Source: Bartonella rattimassiliensis 15908 (GTDB taxonomy: Bacteria; Pseudomonadota; Alphaproteobacteria; Rhizobiales; Rhizobiaceae). Taken from it: 64,000 bases of DNA. Both the position numbers and the translations under genes were made by a program. Below, piece after piece: positions 1 through 8,945 of the stretch (positions within the stretch are counted from its first letter, which is position 1; the number at the start of each line of letters is the position of its first letter). The notes under the pieces were generated by a model. That model was not told the origin of the DNA. It searched no databases and saw only the letters and a list, made by a program, of their open reading frames with translations. Location: NCBI RefSeq assembly GCF_000278215.1, contig NZ_JH725067.1, positions 40,923 to 104,922 on the forward strand, written 5' to 3'.

Positions 1-900
1 GCTAGCACGATCGGCCGCATTAATCATTTGATTTTGCCTGCGATTCATAATTGCACTGGCGGCTGCTTTACTTTTAAAGACAAAGGATTGTGTTAAGATG
101 AATTCAAATGGCACTGTCAGCAAACCATCGGTCATCCCAGGGCGTGTTTTAGAAGGATATTCTTTCCAGCCAAACATGCCTACAAAACGTTCATTGCTTT
201 CATGGCGAATTTCGATAATTTCTTTTCCAAAAATAACACGGTCTGAGTAAATTGTTGAAGCAATTGTTCCAAATGTGAGAGGAATACGTTCATGTCTTCC
301 ACCCACTAGCTGGTGGAGAAATTCACTTTGTTCAGAAAATAAAAGCCCTTCATGTTCATAGATTGATAGCAGACGGATTTCATATTCTTCCAAACCTTGC
401 ATAAGATCCTGGCTTAACTCTTCGATTTTACGAATAGCTTCCTCATCGGGTTCAGATTGTGTTTTTTTTGCCTTACTCAAGCGCTGAAAAAATGCAGCGA
501 GTTTTTCAGTCTTATCTGCTGCGGGATTCCAAAGCAGTGAAATAAAAAGATCATTTCTATACAGTTCTTGCGAAACCATTTTCTTTTTATATTTTTCATC
601 TAATTTGGTTGCAAAAGATGAAAAAAAATGGCCTTCAGGATAAATCGTTTCACGACGACGGATGACATGAGAATATAAAGCAACTCGTTCATCTGCGATA
701 TTTTTCAAAAGAGTGTTTAATTGGTTGTGTAAAGAATTTAATTGATCAATATCGGCAGTATCAAAATTAATACCTTCAATAGCCATCACAATCATTAAAC
801 AGCGTGAATTTAAAGCAATAACATGTTGGTTGATGTGACGTATATAGGGAATATATTCTTCAGGTAAAGTTTCCCGTTTCATCATTGTCGTCTGTTTCAC
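1..900 (-). CDS. virB4: VirB4, T4SS ATPase (5' part; gene runs off the window)
   Basis: This is the first 300 codons of the cytoplasmic/inner-membrane ATPase that powers type IV secretion. The frame is open from 900 to the window edge. I chose GTG at 900-898 because AAGGA lies about 8 bases upstream and the frame closes 14 bases after the virB3 stop. The translation begins VKQTTMMKRETLPEEYIPYI and contains RCLMIVMAIEG, FFSRLSKAKK-like and RIPLTFGTIAS segments typical of the VirB4/CagE N-terminal domain. The Walker A and B boxes would lie beyond the window. Position directly after virB2 and virB3 supports the call. Confidence 0.9.
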   Translation of the reverse strand, partial: MKQTTMMKRETLPEEYIPYIRHINQHVIALNSRCLMIVMAIEGINFDTADIDQLNSLHNQLNTLLKNIADERVALYSHVIRRRETIYPEGHFFSSFATKLDEKYKKKMVSQELYRNDLFISLLWNPAADKTEKLAAFFQRLSKAKKTQSEPDEEAIRKIEELSQDLMQGLEEYEIRLLSIYEHEGLLFSEQSEFLHQLVGGRHERIPLTFGTIASTIYSDRVIFGKEIIEIRHESNERFVGMFGWKEYPSKTRPGMTDGLLTVPFEFILTQSFVFKSKAAASAIMNRRQNQMINAADRAS

Positions 901-913
901 CGGCTCAATTCCT

Positions 914-1222
914 TTAACTTAGTTCCTTATAATTGCGGATAAGGCGTAAGGGGGAGGTAGATCCTCCTCCCCATCGGTTCAGATTTTTTTGTTTCCCGCG
1001 GGTATTGAGCCAAGCAAATAATACACGAAATTGGTTGTGATCATGCTTTGTTATTTCACGCAAAATAAAGTGCATCCCAATCCCAAGACCAAACATGGTA
1101 AAACCACTGGTCAAAATAAAGAGAATGGATGTTGCCATAACATTGAGTGCCATCGCTTCCATTGTAACACCAGCAAACATTGTCGGGCGTGTACAGGCAA
1201 GGAAAAGGGTATCTTCGTTCAT
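914..1222 (-). CDS. virB3: VirB3, T4SS inner-membrane protein
   Basis: A 102-residue protein with the VirB3 layout: an N-terminal LFLACTRPTMFAGVT segment, two adjacent membrane helices (about residues 18-50) and a polar C-terminal tail. VirB3 works with VirB4 in the inner-membrane complex and in pilus assembly. Its ATG directly abuts the virB2 stop codon (no spacer), and virB4 starts 14 bases after its end, so the three genes form one translationally packed operon. Confidence 0.92.
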   Translation of the reverse strand: MNEDTLFLACTRPTMFAGVTMEAMALNVMATSILFILTSGFTMFGLGIGMHFILREITKHDHNQFRVLFAWLNTRGKQKNLNRWGGGSTSPLRLIRNYKELS

Positions 1223-1543
1223 TTAGGTTGTACTCGCTAATTTACCCACCAGAGCAGGAGCTCCAAAAACAATAGCAATACCAAGAACGCAGTAAGCTGC
1301 TTTGCGTAAATCAATAAAGCCATACATCCAGCCAATCCCCACAGCAGCAACACATATAATGGCAATAAGCTTTGCTGTTGTACCCGTCATCATTGTGACA
1401 ATGTTGTCTAAAACACCATCAAGATTTCCCAAACCACCTCCACCACTAGTAGAAGCAGCATAAGAAGGATCGGATACCAGTACTGCTGTAAAAAGCAGCA
1501 TGATAACGATAAAAATGGCGTTCTGAAATCTATTATCTGTCAT
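1223..1543 (-). CDS. virB2: VirB2, T4SS pilin
   Basis: Major pilus subunit, 106 residues from the chosen ATG at 1543. A longer frame opens at 1591, but GAGAGG stands 5-10 bases before 1543 and the protein then starts with a normal signal sequence (about residues 1-28, ending DPSYA). The mature part is Gly-rich (STSGGGGLGNLDG) and has two hydrophobic helices, around AKLIAIICVAAVGIGWMYG and CVLGIAIVFGAPALVG, as expected of VirB2 pilins. It is the first gene of the visible operon, so its promoter should lie in 1544-1900. Confidence 0.93.
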   Translation of the reverse strand: MTDNRFQNAIFIVIMLLFTAVLVSDPSYAASTSGGGGLGNLDGVLDNIVTMMTGTTAKLIAIICVAAVGIGWMYGFIDLRKAAYCVLGIAIVFGAPALVGKLASTT

Positions 1544-1591
1544 TTTACCTCTCTTTAACAAACAATATTTGTTCATCTGTTGACGTTCCAT

Positions 1592-1938
1592 TGTCTCTAA
1601 AAATTGGAGAATTCTGTCATTTTATTACAGTCTTATTGCTCCTTATTTGTTCTAAAGGTCTTGAGAGTGGGGCTGCTCACTCTCCAAACTCTTCTTCTTA
1701 AAGAGACAGAAGTCTTTTCAAATTGGAATTGTGTTACATGAAAATGGCAATTTTAAGTTGTATATATTGGGAAAAACAATAATATTAAAACAATGCAAGA
1801 GAGAATATTATTCTTTACAAAATGTAGTTAATGTGCAACACCTATATTAGGATTTTTTCTTTAAAAACAAGAGGATTGCTGATAAATAATGTGAAAGGAT
1901 AAGAAAACAATGAATTTTTTGAGTGAGCATGTTAAGAA
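1592..1938. promoter_or_regulatory. Divergent intergenic region between virB2 and the SNase-like gene
   Basis: About 350 bases of AT-rich DNA separate the leftward virB operon from the rightward nuclease-fold gene, so both promoters should be here. I cannot pin a convincing -35/-10 pair. A 14-codon frame with AAAGGATAAG ahead of it starts at 1911 and overlaps the start of the next gene in another frame. It could be a leader peptide or chance. Confidence 0.35.
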
Positions 1939-2664
1939 ATGCTGTTTAAATTGATTGTTATTATTTACATTATGGGATCCATAGTGTGGGGATTAAGCCA
2001 ATATAAGGATAAAATAGATTTCAGCATTCTTAAACCATTTAAGATGCAAGATATCCAAGATATTGTCGATCTCTATCGAGAAGAAGAAAAGCTGGTTAAA
2101 TCGATCACTAAACAGGAATTGGAAACAAATGAACCAGCTCTTAATTTGCAGAAAAATGTTTCATTAAACGATGTTGCCAATAATGTTGTTGTTTTTCATG
2201 GTAGGGCATCTGTTACGAGTGGTGTTACATTTAAATTATTGACGCCTGTGGCACAATCTTGGCGATCCCATACTACCCGTGATATTCATCTTTATGGGGT
2301 GGATACATGTGCTCCTCGTCAAAAAGCAAGATTAAAGGATCAAGAATGGCCTTGTGGTGCGGTTACAATGGCTTGGCTTGTCACCAAAACACTTGGTCAG
2401 GATTTATCTTGTAAGCAGGCTTTTATGCGAAATGGTATTTATTATGCACAATGTTTTGTTCAAGGAATTGATTTGGCCGAGGTTGGTCTTACAGAAGGTA
2501 TGTTAGTTCTTTCAAAAGAGGGCGGAAATCCTATACCAAGCCAATACCATCATGCTGAAGAAAAAGCACGTGCCAACAAGATTGGTCTTTGGTCAAGCCA
2601 TTTTACTGAACCTTTAAAATGGCGACGCGATAATGGATCTTACAACCCTTTTGCAGGTCCGTGA
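1939..2664 (+). CDS. Staphylococcal-nuclease-fold protein, probably catalytically inactive
   Basis: A 241-residue protein: an N-terminal membrane segment (about 1-20), a charged helical linker, then an SNase/TNase-like domain (about 90-225) with the family pattern HLYGVDTCAPRQKA, a G-x-x-L core and a C-terminal AEEKARANKIGLWSS, which matches the usual A-x-x-x-A-x-x-x-x-x-GLW ending. The usual catalytic residues seem lost: the Arg before the GID motif is His, the Glu of the DAPE motif is replaced (VDTCAPR), and no DRYGR-like arginine is visible. Such proteins occur beside rhizobial and Bartonella T4SS loci. The location next to virB2 and an EexN-like gene suggests a membrane-anchored accessory role; that role is inference. 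Confidence 0.65.
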   Translation: MLFKLIVIIYIMGSIVWGLSQYKDKIDFSILKPFKMQDIQDIVDLYREEEKLVKSITKQELETNEPALNLQKNVSLNDVANNVVVFHGRASVTSGVTFKLLTPVAQSWRSHTTRDIHLYGVDTCAPRQKARLKDQEWPCGAVTMAWLVTKTLGQDLSCKQAFMRNGIYYAQCFVQGIDLAEVGLTEGMLVLSKEGGNPIPSQYHHAEEKARANKIGLWSSHFTEPLKWRRDNGSYNPFAGP

Positions 2665-3718
2665 TTGCTTTTAATGAACATATTTTCTTAAACCTTGCTA
2701 GAGAAAACTTTAGCAATAAAACTGCAACAAGGTCATAAAACTCAATTGGAATAAACCATGAGATTATTTTCATTTTTGAATGAAACGGAGAATATTATTC
2801 GTTTTCAAGAGAGATTTTTATTCAAAATAGCTTCTTTGGCTTTTACTCATGTGCTTTAACGAGAAGGGGAGTGCCATTGTTGGGACAAAAGGCTTTCAGG
2901 TATTGAGGCTTGAAGGATAAAGTGAGAAAATAAAAAACGTTCAAGAAATGGATTTCTAGAAGGAAATTGATCAAAGTAAAAAATAAACAGACCTTCAAAT
3001 GGTGTCATGTTTGATAGAGCAGATAAAATATTTCACAATGGCTTAAAAAATTCATAGCAAAAGTTTTTTAAAAAATCAGAATTGTGTCTTCAGTATTGGA
3101 TCAAGTCTGTTTCATTGCTTAAAGCGTGATCACTCTGTGGCATTCGTTGCAAAGTTTTCATATAAAATTATCTGCTTCTAAATGTTGGCTTCCACGTAAT
3201 GGATAGATTTCAAATAGATCTTTACGAAAAAAACTTCATAAAAATGACTTGTATTATTAGTATTTTCTCTATACTTTGATATTACTAAGTATAAAATAAT
3301 TATAATAACATAAGGGGAGAAATCAATAACCAAAGTATATGTAAAAAACATTAGTTCTTTTGCGTTGGTTGTTTTTTAGTCTATTAAGAATGAGACTAAG
3401 CGTTATAATGCTTATAGATTTTTTCAGAGGAATAACAGTTCCTATTGCAGTGTCTCTATCTGAGATCAGTTAGATAAAAGCATTTGTGCGTCTTCTCATT
3501 TTGTCATTTGTATTCAGTTTTGGCTCTTTCCTTCTCATTGTATTTTGTAACAAACTCATACGATGCTTATCATGAGCTTTTCTTACATTATTTTGCACAG
3601 GGGGGGCACTTTATAAAGTAAGTAAATGATAATAAAAACTATAGGCTCAGACAGTATGAAAATTCAAAACCCATTTTGGGGATAATGTTAACAGTTAAGG
3701 TATTTAAAGAGGGGTAAA
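2665..3718. other. Gene-free spacer before the EexN-like gene
   Basis: No convincing frame, RNA gene or strong hairpin was found over about 1 kb. The DNA is AT-rich and full of stops on both strands. It may hold the promoter of the lipoprotein gene near its right end. Confidence 0.4.
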
Positions 3719-3925
3719 ATGAAAAAGTTTATTTTATTATGTACGGCTCTATTATTGGTAGCGGGGTGTGAAAAAAACTATAGTGTGGAAGATTTTAAAA
3801 AAGATGCAAAATTAAGGGAAGAATGGGGAAAGAAGTGTTTTCTTTCGGGATTAGCTGTTAAGGAATCTAAAAATTGTCAAAATGTCCTCCAAGCAGATAC
3901 TGAACTATTTTTCTCGAAAGAGTAG
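3719..3925 (+). CDS. EexN-type small lipoprotein (T4SS entry-exclusion family)
   Basis: A 68-residue protein preceded by GAGGGG six bases before the ATG. It has a lipoprotein signal sequence ending LLVAGC (Cys at residue 17), then a short soluble part with two further cysteines (GKKCFLSG and KNCQNV) and the YSVEDFKKD / LREEWGKKC pattern of EexN-family lipoproteins. That family is encoded beside conjugative-type T4SS and lies in the periplasm on the outer or inner membrane. In Bartonella, where VirB/D4 no longer serves conjugation, it may be a relic of conjugative ancestry. Confidence 0.7.
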   Translation: MKKFILLCTALLLVAGCEKNYSVEDFKKDAKLREEWGKKCFLSGLAVKESKNCQNVLQADTELFFSKE

Positions 3926-4415
3926 CCTTCTATAGATTGAAAACACAGCTTTTTTCATCTTTCAGATGAGCTCCCCAAATTGTATTGGTAATTATATTGT
4001 TTGTTTCAACTTTGTTAAATTGAGGATTATTCTCACGAGAGTATAGGATCACGTTGTCTATGATAGCGTTGGTGTTGCATTGAGATTTTAGAGGAAGGAA
4101 CATGCTTTTAGGATATATAAAAGATACTAAGCCTTTATAGCAAACATCTTACAAGTCTTTAAGTAGATCAAATGCACATCGTATAAAATCAATGGAGTAT
4201 CCACAGTGTGAAGCGGGAGCTATCCTTTTACACGTATGGATGCTTGGCCTGTGGTGCTGTAAAACACCATCATTTGAGGTATGGTGATGTAAGGCATAAA
4301 ATTTTATGCATAGGGTGTTTGGGTGAAAGAGTGCAGTAAATATTCAGGGGAGGGGTTGTTCATATAATTTTGGAAAAGGAACCCTATGAAATGGGAAGCT
4401 GAGAAGGAACGGTTC
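3926..4415. other. Spacer between the EexN-like gene and the HTH gene
   Basis: No gene recognised. A segment around 4385-4440 resembles one around 16765-16815 (both run GGGAAG...GAAGG/GGAAG...AAGGTGG.TTGTT), so the 3' end of the HTH gene may have a decayed relative at 16.7 kb. Confidence 0.25.
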
Positions 4416-4775
4416 TTAAGAAGGTGGATTGTTTATCAACCGATTTGAGGAACGGTTTGCATCCTGTGAGATGTGGGGAGGAAGCCAAGAGCAATGTTCC
4501 TCTTTGCTCGAGGCGATTTCATCATAATGGTACGGGGTATTCTTTTTTTTGATAATATCAGTGTAAAAAAAGGAAACTGGAACATTTAAAATCTCGGAAA
4601 TTTCTTTTAAACGTCCTGCGCTTAAACGGTTTAAACCTTTTTGATATTTCTGGATTTGTTGGAAGCTTACGCCTAAGTGTTGACCTAATTTCTTTTGAGA
4701 CATCTGCAGCGTTTTTCGCTTAAAGCCAATTTTTTTGCCAATAAAAAGATCAATATTAAGATTTTGAGTTTGCAT
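4416..4775 (-). CDS. Cro/C1-type HTH regulator (Bartonella Trp-like)
   Basis: A 119-residue DNA-binding protein. The HTH_3 domain is at about residues 12-68: KRKTLQMSQKKLGQHLGVSF followed by QQIQKYQKGLNRLSAGRLKE, and then LNVPVSFFY, the form common in alphaproteobacteria. The C-terminal 45 residues are polar and probably flexible. A strong Shine-Dalgarno (GGAGGGGG) lies 4-11 bases before the ATG. It follows a highly structured leader of about 200 bases on the same strand, the arrangement known in Bartonella for the Brt RNAs and their tandem Trp DNA-binding proteins. That arrangement implies control by read-through of the leader. Confidence 0.75.
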   Translation of the reverse strand: MQTQNLNIDLFIGKKIGFKRKTLQMSQKKLGQHLGVSFQQIQKYQKGLNRLSAGRLKEISEILNVPVSFFYTDIIKKKNTPYHYDEIASSKEEHCSWLPPHISQDANRSSNRLINNPPS

Positions 4776-4789
4776 TATTCCCCCTCCGA

Positions 4790-5020
4790 CTGTGAGCGCC
4801 CTCGCATGAGTATTCCGGGAGTTAAAAGTACTGAACTCAAATCAGAATTTTGCTTTTAGTGCTGAAAAGCACTTGGACATAGCAAAATCTCCCGAAATTC
4901 CGGGATACCCGCAAAGCGGGATCAATTCATGTTTGAGTTTTTCAGGCTTTTAATCCCTATTGGTCGTTGCGTATGCGACCAAGATATTCTTTAACTCATA
5001 AAGTAATTTTAGGAGATTGG
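4790..5020 (-). ncRNA. Candidate Brt-family RNA / structured leader of the HTH gene
   Basis: Read on the minus strand, this segment holds a run of hairpins: GGTCG...CGACC (4959-4980), CCCGC-tttg-CGGG (4908-4920), TCCCGGAATTTCGGGA (4889-4904), AAGTGC-ttttca-GCACT (about 4858-4873), then a second TCCCGGAA copy (4813-4820) that could pair alternatively with the earlier TTCGGGA. It ends just before the GGAGGGGG ribosome-binding site of the HTH gene. Brt RNAs of Bartonella are roughly 200 bases, genus-specific, and lie directly upstream of a Trp HTH gene. Assignment rests on size, structure, strand and neighbour; I could not compare sequences. The 5' end is uncertain. Confidence 0.6.
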
Positions 5021-5439
5021 CAATAAAAATAGTTTTTCTTGAGATGGATCGTTTTTTTTAATAAAAGGCTGTTTGCTTCTCAATTTTTTATGCTGACTCA
5101 TTCAAGTCATGTTTTCAGTTCTTCTTTTCACAAAGATAAAGCTTGGATTTTAAGCTTAAGGTATTCCTACGGTGTTGTCTTTAGCCAATAATCAAAAGAA
5201 ATCATTTTGTTTTTCTTATGTGATTGAGCAAAATGATTTGTTTTTATACAGCTGAGATATCTTGATGATAGGGGAAAGTTTTCACGAATGAACCCCTTTC
5301 ATATCATATAAAATAAAATCAAAATATATAGATTGGGTTGTTGTCCATTCACAGGTTTGTTTTAAAGAAATGTTTTTCAATATGTGAGTCCATTTATTAT
5401 AAATCCATAATTTTATACTTCAGGAAGTGATTTTTTTAA

Positions 5440-5690
5440 GAGACATGTCTTAATGCATTCAAGACCATTTCACGGTGATGCTCGTGAAGGGTAGAACGAT
5501 AAAGTTATTGAGCACCTCCATCTTTATGTTTGTGAAGCAATAAGTTGGTGCCATCATTATATTTGCTGGCCCTCAATGTTGTGACAGATTTTGCATTAAG
5601 ACGGTTCATAAGAGCCATTCTTATTCTTTTCTTATACAATTTTTACCCACACGCCAGCCTCGCTTGTGATGTGCAAGTGAGTGTTTTTGC
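5440..5690 (-). pseudogene. Decayed integrase 5' fragment, copy A
   Basis: Read on the minus strand, it carries the shared leader (cytosine-rich CACACGCCAGCCTCGCTTGT on the plus strand, then a start region like AAAGAATAAGAATGGCTCTTATGAA) and a translation resembling the arm-type DNA-binding N-terminus of P4-type tyrosine recombinases, broken by stops and frameshifts. It aligns by eye with the copies at 13.9, 14.3, 14.8, 30.4 and 31.7 kb. It cannot encode a protein. Confidence 0.55.
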
Positions 5691-5960
5691 TAAAAAACTG
5701 TATGAACACAGTTGTTGTTAGAATTGAAATTTTTATGAGAAAAATGAGCATTTGGAAATAATAAGCTTTTGTTATCAAGCGTTTTAGAATTTTGCACAAC
5801 TTAATGAGAACTTATTTATTTTATCATTTCTTGTGGTTTCTATAGACGATACAAAGTTGGGATATGGTTTGAGAAAGCAGATGACAGAGCTATTATCTTT
5901 CGATAAGTAGTTTTGAAGTAAAAGATAGCTGGATAAATGATAAATAGAGATAGGTGGATC

Positions 5961-6806
5961 ATGAATGAACTTACCCATATTGAGACTTTTATAACAAATT
6001 ATGATGCTGTTTTTTGCGATGTGTGGGGTGTTTTGCATAATGGTGTTCATGCATTTGAACCAGCATTGAAGGCGTTGTATAAAATTCGACAAATGGGGAA
6101 AAGTGTCATTTTATTGACCAATTCTCCTCGATTACGGGAAGGAGTTGCTGCCCAATTAAAAAGTATGAATATTTATCATGATTATTATGATGCTCTTATC
6201 ACTTCAGGAGATGTAACGCGCGATCTTATTCGCAGTGCTCCGCGTAAAGTTTTTTTCATTGGTCCACAATGTGATTTGGTGCTATTTGAAGGGTTAGAGT
6301 GTGAATTTGTTGAAGAATGGGAAGCTTCTGTTATCGTTTGTAGCGGTTTTCTTGAGGACTTTGATGAAGACCCTTCTGCTTATGAGAAGATGTTTCGTCG
6401 CATGCGGGCGCGGAATTTACCTTTTATTTGCGCTAATCCTGATGTGATTGTTCATTATGGAAATAAGGAATTTTTGTGCGCTGGTGCATTGGCGCGTCTT
6501 TATCAACAATTAGGAGGGGAGGTTCGCATTGCTGGAAAACCCCATGGGCCTATTTATGAATGTGCCTTTGAAAAACTTCAAAAAATGCGTGGAATAGTGG
6601 AAAAAAGTCGCGTTTTAGCTATCGGTGATGGTCTTTTGACTGATATTAAGGGGGCAGTCCATTTTGGTCTTGATGCCCTTTATATTATGGGGGGGATTCA
6701 TTGTTATGATTATATACAAGATGGTGTGGTAGATAAGCAAGCTTTACATTCTTTTCTTGAACGTCATGGTTATAAACCACAGGCAATTATGTGGGCACTT
6801 CAGTAA
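5961..6806 (+). CDS. HAD-superfamily phosphatase, TIGR01459 family
   Basis: A 281-residue HAD-IIA hydrolase. The start at 5961 is preferred over 5937 because AGGTGG lies 5 bases ahead and the N-terminus then fits the family. Motif I is FCDVWGVLHNG (about residue 20), motif II LLTNSPR (about 53), the conserved Lys is in IAGKPHGPIYE, and motif III is AIGDGLLTDIKGA with the Asp pair near residue 225. The substrate is unknown. Its stop overlaps the ribF start (TAATG), so the two are co-translated, as in many Rhizobiales. Confidence 0.9.
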   Translation: MNELTHIETFITNYDAVFCDVWGVLHNGVHAFEPALKALYKIRQMGKSVILLTNSPRLREGVAAQLKSMNIYHDYYDALITSGDVTRDLIRSAPRKVFFIGPQCDLVLFEGLECEFVEEWEASVIVCSGFLEDFDEDPSAYEKMFRRMRARNLPFICANPDVIVHYGNKEFLCAGALARLYQQLGGEVRIAGKPHGPIYECAFEKLQKMRGIVEKSRVLAIGDGLLTDIKGAVHFGLDALYIMGGIHCYDYIQDGVVDKQALHSFLERHGYKPQAIMWALQ

Positions 6807-7807
6807 TGGCTAAATTTTTGCGTCTTCAGGGAATTCATACGTTTCCCTTAGCTTGGCGAGGGGCTGTGTTGGCTCTTGGAAATTTTGATGGTGTTCACTG
6901 CGGGCATCAGGTAGTGTTGCAAAAAGCACTTGATTTTGCACGTATAAAAAAGAAACCAGCCGTTGTTTTAACTTTTGAACCACATCCAAAAAATTTTTTT
7001 CAACGTTCAGCGCCTGTCTATCGTTTGACAGAGGCTGATGAAAAAGCTGAAATCTTTAAAATCCTTGGTTTTGATGGAGTCGTTGAACAGCCATTTGTTG
7101 CACAGTTTGCCGCTCTTTCAGCAGATGAATTTATTAAGTCCATTTTAAAGGAAGTTTTTGATGTTTCCGTTGTGGTGACAGGAGAAAATTTTCAATTTGG
7201 GCATCAAAAAAGTGGAAATTCACAGCTTCTTTGCCAAAGGGGAGAAAAATATGGATTTAAGGTTGTGCTCGTTCCTTGTTTTTCTTGTTCTCAAAATCCA
7301 CAACGGTTGATCATTTCCTCTAGTTTTATTCGGCAGCTTCTCTCACAAGGAAAAGTGGAAAAAGCAGCCCATTTGTTAGGGTATCATTATCGAGTGTGCT
7401 CCAATATTGTTCAAGGTGATAAACTTGGACGCCTCTTAGGATTTCCTACCGCTAATCAGATGTTGTCTCCTCAAGTTCGTTTGGCACATGGTGTTTATGC
7501 GGTGCGTTTGCGTCGTGCGAACGGTGTTTTATATGATGGAGTTGCAAGTTTTGGTTGTCGTCCAACGGTTGTTAAAGATGGGGCTCCACTTTTAGAAACC
7601 TATTTGTTTGACTTTAACGATGATCTTTATGGGGAAAGTTGTACCGTTTCTTTTTTCCAGTTTTTGCGAGGACAAGAAAAATTTAATGGGCTTGAACCTT
7701 TGATTGCACAAATGCAACATGATGAAAAGAAAGCAAAAGAAATTTTAAAGACTGTACAACCATTATCAAAGTTGGATAAACTGCTCACTTTTAAAAATAT
7801 GTCCTAA
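6806..7807 (+). CDS. ribF: Bifunctional riboflavin kinase / FAD synthetase RibF
   Basis: A 333-residue enzyme that converts riboflavin to FMN and FMN to FAD in the cytoplasm. The start is the ATG at 6806 inside the TAATG overlap with the upstream HAD gene; a GTG further upstream would extend into that gene. The FMN adenylyltransferase domain (about 10-175) has LALGNFDGVHCGHQ, LTFEPHP and the SSSFIRQLLSQG segment. The flavokinase domain (about 185-315) has GDKLGRLLGFPTAN, GVYAV, SFGCRPTV and ETYLFDFNDDLYG. Length is normal for the family. Confidence 0.95.
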   Translation: MAKFLRLQGIHTFPLAWRGAVLALGNFDGVHCGHQVVLQKALDFARIKKKPAVVLTFEPHPKNFFQRSAPVYRLTEADEKAEIFKILGFDGVVEQPFVAQFAALSADEFIKSILKEVFDVSVVVTGENFQFGHQKSGNSQLLCQRGEKYGFKVVLVPCFSCSQNPQRLIISSSFIRQLLSQGKVEKAAHLLGYHYRVCSNIVQGDKLGRLLGFPTANQMLSPQVRLAHGVYAVRLRRANGVLYDGVASFGCRPTVVKDGAPLLETYLFDFNDDLYGESCTVSFFQFLRGQEKFNGLEPLIAQMQHDEKKAKEILKTVQPLSKLDKLLTFKNMS

Positions 7808-7952
7808 ATTTATCTGAAAAAGATAAAAGAGCAGTAAAAATAGCACTTAAAGTGATTATAATTATTAAGAGATATTGCAAAATATCATGGAATATATGCT
7901 TTTCCCGTTGTTGAGAGGGAGAATCGAATATCTGAAGATCTGATTTAGACAT
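7791..7952 (-). CDS. Small single-span membrane protein, unknown function
   Basis: A 53-residue frame from ATG at 7952: a charged N-terminus (MSKSDLQIFDSPSQQREKH) followed by one long hydrophobic helix (LLIIIITLSAIFTALLSF) and a basic tail. It overlaps the 3' end of ribF tail-to-tail by 17 bases. The ribosome-binding site is weak (GAAAAAG). The amphipathic-plus-TM layout looks real, but I do not recognise the protein. Confidence 0.4.
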   Translation of the reverse strand: MSKSDLQIFDSPSQQREKHIFHDILQYLLIIIITLSAIFTALLSFSDKFRTYF

Positions 7953-8049
7953 TATCTTTTTCAAAGTTAATTTTATGGCTTTTATTATCATTCAAAAGTT
8001 TACTGCTTGTTTCTTTCTGATCCGTTAAAATTTATGATGAAAGATGCAG

Positions 8050-8590
8050 TAAATGAAGAAGCATAAAGCGTATTGGCAAATGATAATAAATGTGAAGAAG
8101 GAGAAATGATATTTGTAAAATTGCTTGCGATTTCAATCTTGAAATTTTATAAATTTAAAATCGATGACTCTTGTATTTTAAGAGCTTAGTAATTCTTTTT
8201 TTCTGATTTGTCTTAGTGATGTTATGTTGTTTGTACTTTATCATCATTGATGATGTTGTTGTTGGGTTAATGTAAAAATTTTAGCATGTGATAAATATTT
8301 TTAAGCAGGTTTTTTGTTGAGGTTCATGAAGGAGATCAGTAGTTAGTTGCAGTTTTGTTCTCATCAGTCATGTAAACCAGAATGAAACCAATGGAAAATG
8401 TTTTAAGCCTTGTTTTTCTTATATATTTAAGAGGACAGTGATCGATTGCAGATAAAAAGAAATTATTGCGGAAAGCAGACGTATTTTTTAAGAATTTCTA
8501 ATAGTTTTGACGATGGATACAATACATCAATGTATAAAGATAATTCATCATTTTCAATATAAATTAGAAATCTAAATAGCGTAAGATTCC
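8050..8590. other. Non-coding spacer after ribF
   Basis: No gene, RNA or strong repeat recognised. AT-rich, stops in all frames. Confidence 0.35.
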
Positions 8591-8619
8591 CTCATTGCGA
8601 AGTTGTGTAGGTTACAGCA

Positions 8620-8945
8620 ATAAAAGTTATACTTTGATACGCCATAAGCGGGGGTGGCGAGGAGATAAAAATACGACAAGAAAAGCGTAAAAATGCTTCT
8701 TATGAAAATTCTCAAATACCAAGGGCTGTGCTATCCCCAAGAGCTTGCAACGCTTAAGAGCTGGTAAAATGTGTGATGGTGTTGGTATGCTCTTCTATTA
8801 AGCATAAAGATGGGAAGTTATAAATTCTATATTATTCATGGGAGATTTATCATTATACTCTATTACAAAGGACATCGCAAAAGGGGGAATAGGCTTTAAG
8901 ATATGTCTCTTAAAAAAACTCGTTATTTTTTGAGGAAGCTTACAT
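8620..8945 (+). pseudogene. Decayed integrase 5' fragment, copy B
   Basis: Plus-strand copy of the dispersed family: leader ending AAAAGCGTAAAAATGCTTCT, then blocks corresponding to LQ-x-LGAGKMCDGVGM, a KHKDG segment, ILFMGDLSLY, and finally LKKTR as in the LKKARE block of the arm-binding domain. Stops and small indels break it. It diverges from the minus-strand copies but shares the same order of blocks. Confidence 0.5.
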
